This document shows, piece after piece, positions 58,961 through 64,000 of a stretch of DNA of 64,000 bases. The stretch is from positions 82,864,501 through 82,928,500 of the forward strand of contig OX411306.1 of NCBI GenBank assembly GCA_948150685.1, in the 5' to 3' direction. Below the pieces are notes generated by a model, which was not told the DNA's origin, ran no database searches, and was given only the letters and a program-made list of their open reading frames with translations. Both the position numbers and the translations under genes were made by a program. Every line of letters starts with the position of its first letter. Position 1 is the stretch's first letter. The DNA comes from Rhaphigaster nebulosa. Its lineage: Eukaryota; Arthropoda; Insecta; Hemiptera; Pentatomidae.

Positions 58961-60749
58961 TAAAGAGCTAATTTCTAAGAAATATAGTGAGCTTTATTGC
59001 ATACCTGATCCCTTTATACTAACCTCTATGAGGACCTAGCATTCGAAAATATTTCTCTATGATCTCAGGGACGCCATTACTACGCAAGAGATAGAGTCTT
59101 ATAAACACGTATGATTTTAATAAAATTTCCTTTGACCTCGGAGATCGAACTCGCTAATAGAATGAACTTGAATTTAAATTTACCAATGACGAGGATTTAC
59201 ATTGATGGTATCTGGATCTGGAAGCTTGTTTTTTTCTTTCAAATTCACCCCAACTCATTTTAAAACCGATTTAACTTTCCTGGCCCTCGTAATGACTTTA
59301 TTAAATCGCTGATAAAATTATTTTTCACTGTTGGCGAGAGGGCTAAACAGAAAAATGAGAAAAAAAAATGTAAAGAGACAGAAAGTTTCGAGAAAATAGA
59401 AGGGAAGTAAGAAAAATAAATTGTTTTGGGAAGTAAAACTTAGGAGGAAAAAATTCGGAGATTTATCTGGACACATTTTGCAATATAAGAAGTGGTTTCT
59501 GGATTTAGTAGGCAACAGTACCCTCATCTAAACCCAATTTGCAAGATGGCTAGTTATGTATAAGGCTACTCCGTTCGATTTATATACTATGCTTTAAATC
59601 AGTTGATAACTAAACGATTACGTACTGGGATGGAATTGCCACTGGGCCGTGCACAATAAATCTCTGCAGAGTTGACAATAAGCCGAGTGGACAATACTCC
59701 CATCCGACCCTCGACAAAGCCGCGGATTGGGCGATGTTTTTTGCCCTCGTCCAATAAAAAGGGAATATCTCCTTGATAATTGCCCGGACGCTATGCGCCA
59801 GCAGTAGATTATTTGAAATGGTGATTGAAACGATGAATTCATTTTTTGCTTATATGCCGAGGTCTGTTAATCTATGATACCAGAGCGGAATATTCTAAAT
59901 AACTGTAAAATATTTTCGCAATAAAATCTTCTTTAGTTTTCATTTCTCCTTTTTTCAAATCTTATGTAAGTGATACGGTTTTGTTTTTAAGGCCAAACAA
60001 ATTGTAAACGGATATTATTGTCGTCATAACTGAACAAAATAGTTTTAATAACTATTAAAACATAATCACAATTACGAGATAGATAATATACAGCTCAACA
60101 ATAAATAGGAATACATTCAATAAAATAATCATGTAGTAAACATATGACATAACATAAATAAATTCAGATTGCCCTCAAGCGGAAAAAATACCGTATATTA
60201 AAATTATTACCTACTAAAATTAGAATCAAATGAATGTTTTGACATCGCCACAAAATTCGTAAATTTGTAGAAATTTAACTTAGTAACTTAAAAACTTAAA
60301 CTTAGAAACTTTTTAATTTTTATTCAAATCAATAAATTGTTTGATTTATGTTTTTACCCATTCAAAGCAGTCCGCTGTCACCAAATGACCAAACGAGAAG
60401 CAATTGTTGATCTGTTCTATAAACAATAACTTTGCGGGCTCTAGCAGTCCAAAACTACTGCTAAAATGAGATCGTGTTATTTGTTCTTCAGCCGTAAGTG
60501 CATACAACTTTTTTTTGTTTCCATTTACTCACAATCAGTACAGAAATGTGGTTCCTATGACGTCTAAATGGAACACACCCTCTATTACTCTTAAAACATA
60601 AATCCTGTTTTTTGTGACCATGATCGTTATTTAGTTTATGTTCTGAAAACAGATCGCATTTTTTTTTCATACAAGTCAAATGAAAGTCATATAAAAAATA
60701 ATATCATAATCATCATCATAGTCTGATCATCTTTTACCGCTGTGCAGTG
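58961..60749. other. Mostly AT-rich, one GC-richer patch
   Basis: A patch at about 59625-59810 is clearly less AT-rich and open for 74 codons on minus, without a recognisable motif. No other feature is supported. Confidence 0.35.
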
Positions 60750-61695
60750 TGAGGATGTCACACCAGGACATATTTCTTTGGATGCCAGAGTTTCCGGCAA
60801 TGTGTTACATATGTGCAATGATACACTCTGGAGATTTTTGCTTCACAGACGCTTGTGCACTCAGAAATATTTCGTATATTGTACGAGCACCATCGGTGCA
60901 TTTTCCGACGCAATTTTTCCACTCTAGATTTGTCTCGTTTAGAAAATGGTTAAAGATACCAAATAGTTTGAGTTCTATTGGTTTTCAGAATAGTATTTAT
61001 TCTACTGCTAATATACTATAACAAAAACAAACATAGGCAATTAAACGAGCATCATTATTTCTATCAGTTGCCTCATCAAGCTGAATTGAAAATAAATTGT
61101 CATGCAACTTTCCGAAAAGCTGATGCTGAACATATTCAGCTATATTTCCAATTCGACGGGAAACAGTATCATTTGCTAGAGGCATGGACTGCAATTGTCT
61201 GGCAAAATTTTCTCCAAACATAGTTTCCACAGTCTCAATTTTAGCTGGCAGATTAAGCTCTTCACCGATGTTGCGAGGCTTTTTACACCTGGTTATTTGA
61301 TATGAAACTTTGTTAGAATTTTAAACCTTACAAGTGAAGATTTTGCATTCATAGACAAAGTTTTTTTGAAATGTTTTTTGGCTTTTCATGTGATTTTAAT
61401 TTTAATTCGAAGAATTCTCGGGGTTACTAACGCACTCACTAAGAAGAGTTTCTAAATGTCGCTTAAGTTTATTAGGTTTCGTGCTGCCTGCTGCCAAAAT
61501 TTTTGAGCAAATGGCACACAAAGGTCTTTCTTCTCCATTTACTTCAGTGCTACTAAACCCAAAATTAATATATTCTTCAAATTATTTTCTTGATTTCATC
61601 TTCGGACCCACGGTCGCTTGTGCCCTTTTTGATGCTTCATTATCGTTTAATGATCACTTATGCCCACTTCCATGATTCTGTAATAAACTGTATAA
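60750..61695 (-). mobile_element. ZBED-type hAT transposase remnant
   Basis: On minus, from 61560: a BED-finger-like segment NFGFSSTEVNGEERPLCAIC, then STKPNKLKRHLET (the second zinc His of the family is not where expected). After a gap and frame changes comes VSYQITRCKKPRNIGEELNL, then the open frame 61230-60997 with MPLANDTVSRRIGNIAEYVQ and FSIQLDEATDRNNDARLIAY, whose DEATD holds the first catalytic Asp. Near 60930 EWKNCVGKCTDGARTI gives the second Asp. The region after about 60750, including the last acidic residue and the dimerisation domain, is missing. This is the lineage related to vertebrate ZBED5-like proteins. Confidence 0.85.
60997..61230 (-). pseudogene. hAT (ZBED-type) transposase, central open frame
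   Basis: A frame of 77 codons starting METMFGENFARQLQSMPLAN, corresponding to the segment where family members read MxGExxAxQLxxIPLSNDTVxRRIxDM. It ends CFCYSILAVE at a stop, after the LDEATD motif. It is one piece of the longer remnant 60750-61695. Confidence 0.85.
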
Positions 61696-63446
61696 TTCTA
61701 CTTCTAAAATACTGTATAATATCGTTAATTGCAGATAACACGCAAATTGAAATATATACATTCACGGTAGAGGTTAGAAGGATCGACTCGACTGAGACTG
61801 GCGCAAACGACATGCAACATTGATTATACCCGCCAGGCAGACATTCTAGAATGTTCCAGACAAATCTATGCATTAATATTTTGAATATTGAATTGATATG
61901 TGATATATTGAAAAATTAAAATTGATATATGCATTATGTGATTATGCAAACCAAATTAAATAGAAACTAATATTACGTTAATAGCACAATTTCAGTGAAA
62001 ATTATTGTATGGAGAGGGACGCAAAGAAAATTGTGATTGAAAATTTGGTCGCAAATACTTAAAGGCTGAGAACACTGCCATACATCTGAATTTTGCCGAG
62101 TGCGTAATGGTGAGTCCTGGGCCATCAAGAACCCACAAAGTCTTTAGAAAAAAGCTCAGAAACTCTAGATGAAGCAAAATCCAACGTTTTCGAAAATTGG
62201 ATTATTTTTCAATTTACATAAGATGAAAATAATTCAAACTATTAAAGAAAGTATTGAAATACAGAAAATAAAAACATCTTGCAACTGATAGTCAGATAAA
62301 TATCTTAAATTCCAAATTATAATCTCTAATATAGCCAGCTAATAGAAAATGAGCTCGGTTTTAGAAATCCGTATTCCAGATTTTTATCAATGTGATTTGT
62401 TTTTTCCGAAACTGCTGAATACATATAATAAGTTACTCTCCATACATAATAGAAAAATATATGTATGAAATGTATTTTTTGCATTTTAAATTATAACATA
62501 TCATTATATAAATGTAATAATTCAAATAACAAAAATTAAAAAGATAAATGAAAACTAAACTCAAATAAATATACATGTGTGTGTGCATATATAATCAATT
62601 AAATAAAAAAATAAACATTTTGCAGTAAATGTTAAATGACTTTGGTCAGCTCAGCACGTTAGTAATGAACAAAAAGAGTTTAGATTTGTAAGATTCTTTT
62701 GTAGGCCTATTTTCTAGATGAAGAACACCGACGTTGTTTGTAATTAAAATATTTCTTCTTCTGAAGGTGGCATGGTTTCTTATCTGTTCTGACAGATTTT
62801 TTTAAATCAAATCTTAGGTGCTCATACAAGTTACAATCGAGGAGTATGTTTGTTGAAATTCCCCTTCTTAGTTTCCCGCAGGTTCCATTTCTTTCAATAC
62901 ACTTATATACACTGCCTAATACACTTCCCATTTAACAGTATTTATATAATTGGCGTTTTTCTTAATCATATCATCACATCTAGTTTTATTATGGTTTTTA
63001 TACACCTGAAATTTTGCGTTCTTGTCGTTCATTTATATCTCCAGCCTCACTCATGCGAATTGTTTTCAAAATAATTTAGTACAATTTTCAAATACAATTT
63101 TTACGCATTTAAACACCAACCCATTCCCGTGTTTTAATTTTAAAATTATTAATAAAATATTGTTTTAAAGGAAAGATGTTACGCGAGGTAAGAAATAATT
63201 TTACTCTGAGTATTCCCCACGGGTTAGAGAAGATAGAAATTAAATTCCTGTATATTTCTTGTTATACAATTCCAAATTAATTTAAATTTGAAAAAAAGAA
63301 AGTGGTCAGTTTTCCTCAACGTCTTGCTAAGTCTAATTATGATTTAATTTACTTTTTCATCTGTTAAAAAAAAAAAAACTTATTTCTGCTATAAATTTCC
63401 CAGAGTTTGTTTTCAATTCCAAAAATTTTGTTTATGGGTTTTCTTA
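61696..63446. other. AT-rich stretch with one unrecognised open frame
   Basis: A minus-strand frame at 62707-62931 (74 codons, starting MGSVLGSVYKCIERNGTCGK) has five Cys and a basic C terminus and looks less random than most short frames here. I recognise no family, and there is no second copy in the window. A GAG followed by GTAAG near 63189 resembles a splice donor but has no support. Otherwise nothing is seen. Confidence 0.3.
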
Positions 63447-64000
63447 GGCAAGGCGCACAGAACGACTATTAATATGATATGACGTCATGCCATTTATCCG
63501 ACTTTTGTCGGCACCCACCGAATCAAAGCATACGACCGACCTTCCGATTCCCTTCCGATTTTCTATTTAAAACGCTCAGAGTTTTCATTGAAACATAGAA
63601 CTGTGTGCTGAGGAAATGGAGGTCAATTTTCTGAGATCACTGACCGTGGCATTATATCTCCGTTGTAAAAGGAAAAAATATTGAGATCGAAAGTGGTGGA
63701 TCCATCCAATCATCTACCGACAATCGGTTTGAAAGAAAAATAGAACGTGTTTCATTTTCTTTCCTACTTTTAGTCAGTCCGACTTTTTGTAGGATGACCG
63801 GTGTCTTTATTAAAACTGCTCTACCTTATCCCGTCTCTGTCCGATTTTAGTCGGACCAGCAGTAATCGGAAAACCATCTTCCTTTTTTATGATCCTAATT
63901 TTATTTATAAAGAGACTATCCTTTTAGAAAGAATTTATTAGTCCAATGGAAAACAATATATTATCAATAAATCTTAAAATTGTATTGAAAGCATATGCGG
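63447..64000 (+). mobile_element. PIF/Harbinger-like element, left end
   Basis: GGCAAGGCGCACAGAACGAC starts at 63447 right after TTA, the usual target triplet of PIF/Harbinger elements. Subterminal CCGAC/GTCGG hairpins follow: CCGACTTTTGTCGG near 63500 and GTCCGATTTTAGTCGGAC near 63838. From the ATG at 63616 a short frame reads MEVNFLRSLTVALYLRCKRK; after a stop at 63682-63684 the same frame goes on with DRKWWIHPII. The KRK-x(n)-(W/F)W(I/V)HPI pattern is the usual N terminus of Harbinger transposases. No right terminus is seen, so the element may continue past the window end, or it may be an internally deleted derivative. Confidence 0.62.
63616..63740 (+). pseudogene. Harbinger transposase N-terminal fragment
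   Basis: Twenty-three codons end at TGA (63682-63684), and in-frame homology continues (RKWWIHPIIYRQS) to a second stop near 63732. The first stop falls just before the conserved WWIHPI block, so the gene is inactive unless the stop lies in a removed intron, for which I see no clear splice sites. Confidence 0.55.

Overview
This window looks like a gene-poor, strongly AT-rich stretch of an animal nuclear genome, most likely an insect. The reasons are long AT-rich non-coding DNA, no bacterial-style ORF packing, and a transposon mix typical of arthropods: Ty3/gypsy, RTE-like, Jockey-like and CR1/L2-like LINEs, mariner, hAT, PIF/Harbinger and tRNA-derived SINEs. I found no host protein-coding gene, functional tRNA, rRNA or CRISPR array that I can defend. 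A 200-base assembly gap lies at 21686-21885. Nearly every readable coding stretch is a decayed transposable-element ORF.

Layout. 1-6.2 kb: AT-rich DNA with a MITE-like element (1753-2248), one copy of a dispersed repeat family called here R1 (about 3319-4760), and an unexplained GC-richer patch (5778-6034). 6.26-13.07 kb: two related Ty3/gypsy elements head-to-tail on the minus strand, on either side of a (TA)n array. Both have about 180-bp LTRs and a primer-binding site matching the 3' end of tRNA-Phe. The first keeps gag, protease and an intact RT/RNase H frame but lacks integrase and a 3' LTR. The second keeps both LTRs but has lost gag and has a shattered pol. 13-16.8 kb: AT-rich DNA without recognised genes. 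16.8-21.46 kb: a direct tandem duplication of a unit of about 2.3 kb that carries a hAT-like remnant.

22.4-27.3 kb: 3' pieces of RTE-like LINEs and a tRNA-SINE. 29.7-32.2 kb: an RTE-like LINE interrupted by a Jockey-like LINE. 32.17-38.1 kb: a segmental duplication (copies near 32.17-35.2 and 36.68-38.1) containing a LINE tail, a large (CT)n tract, two complementary parts of a mariner, a Jockey-like fragment and a foldback element with crossing inverted repeats. 38-46 kb: mostly AT-rich non-coding DNA. 46.2-47.2 kb: an RTE-like LINE on minus. 50-51 kb: a second R1 copy. 51.9-53.45 kb: an RTE-like LINE on minus with a duplicated tail. 54-56.1 kb: a CR1/L2-like LINE on plus. 56.4-57.24 kb: two tRNA-derived SINEs. 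60.75-61.7 kb: a ZBED-type hAT transposase remnant on minus. 63.45 kb onwards: the probable left end of a PIF/Harbinger element that may run past the window.

The genes do not form a pathway; the common theme is successive insertion, nesting, duplication and decay of mobile elements. I see no convincing new multi-gene system. The most worthwhile leads are the crossing foldback element, the hAT tandem duplication, the gypsy pair at TA arrays, the dispersed CTGAAGA...GAAACG hairpin motif, the R1 family and the Harbinger end.
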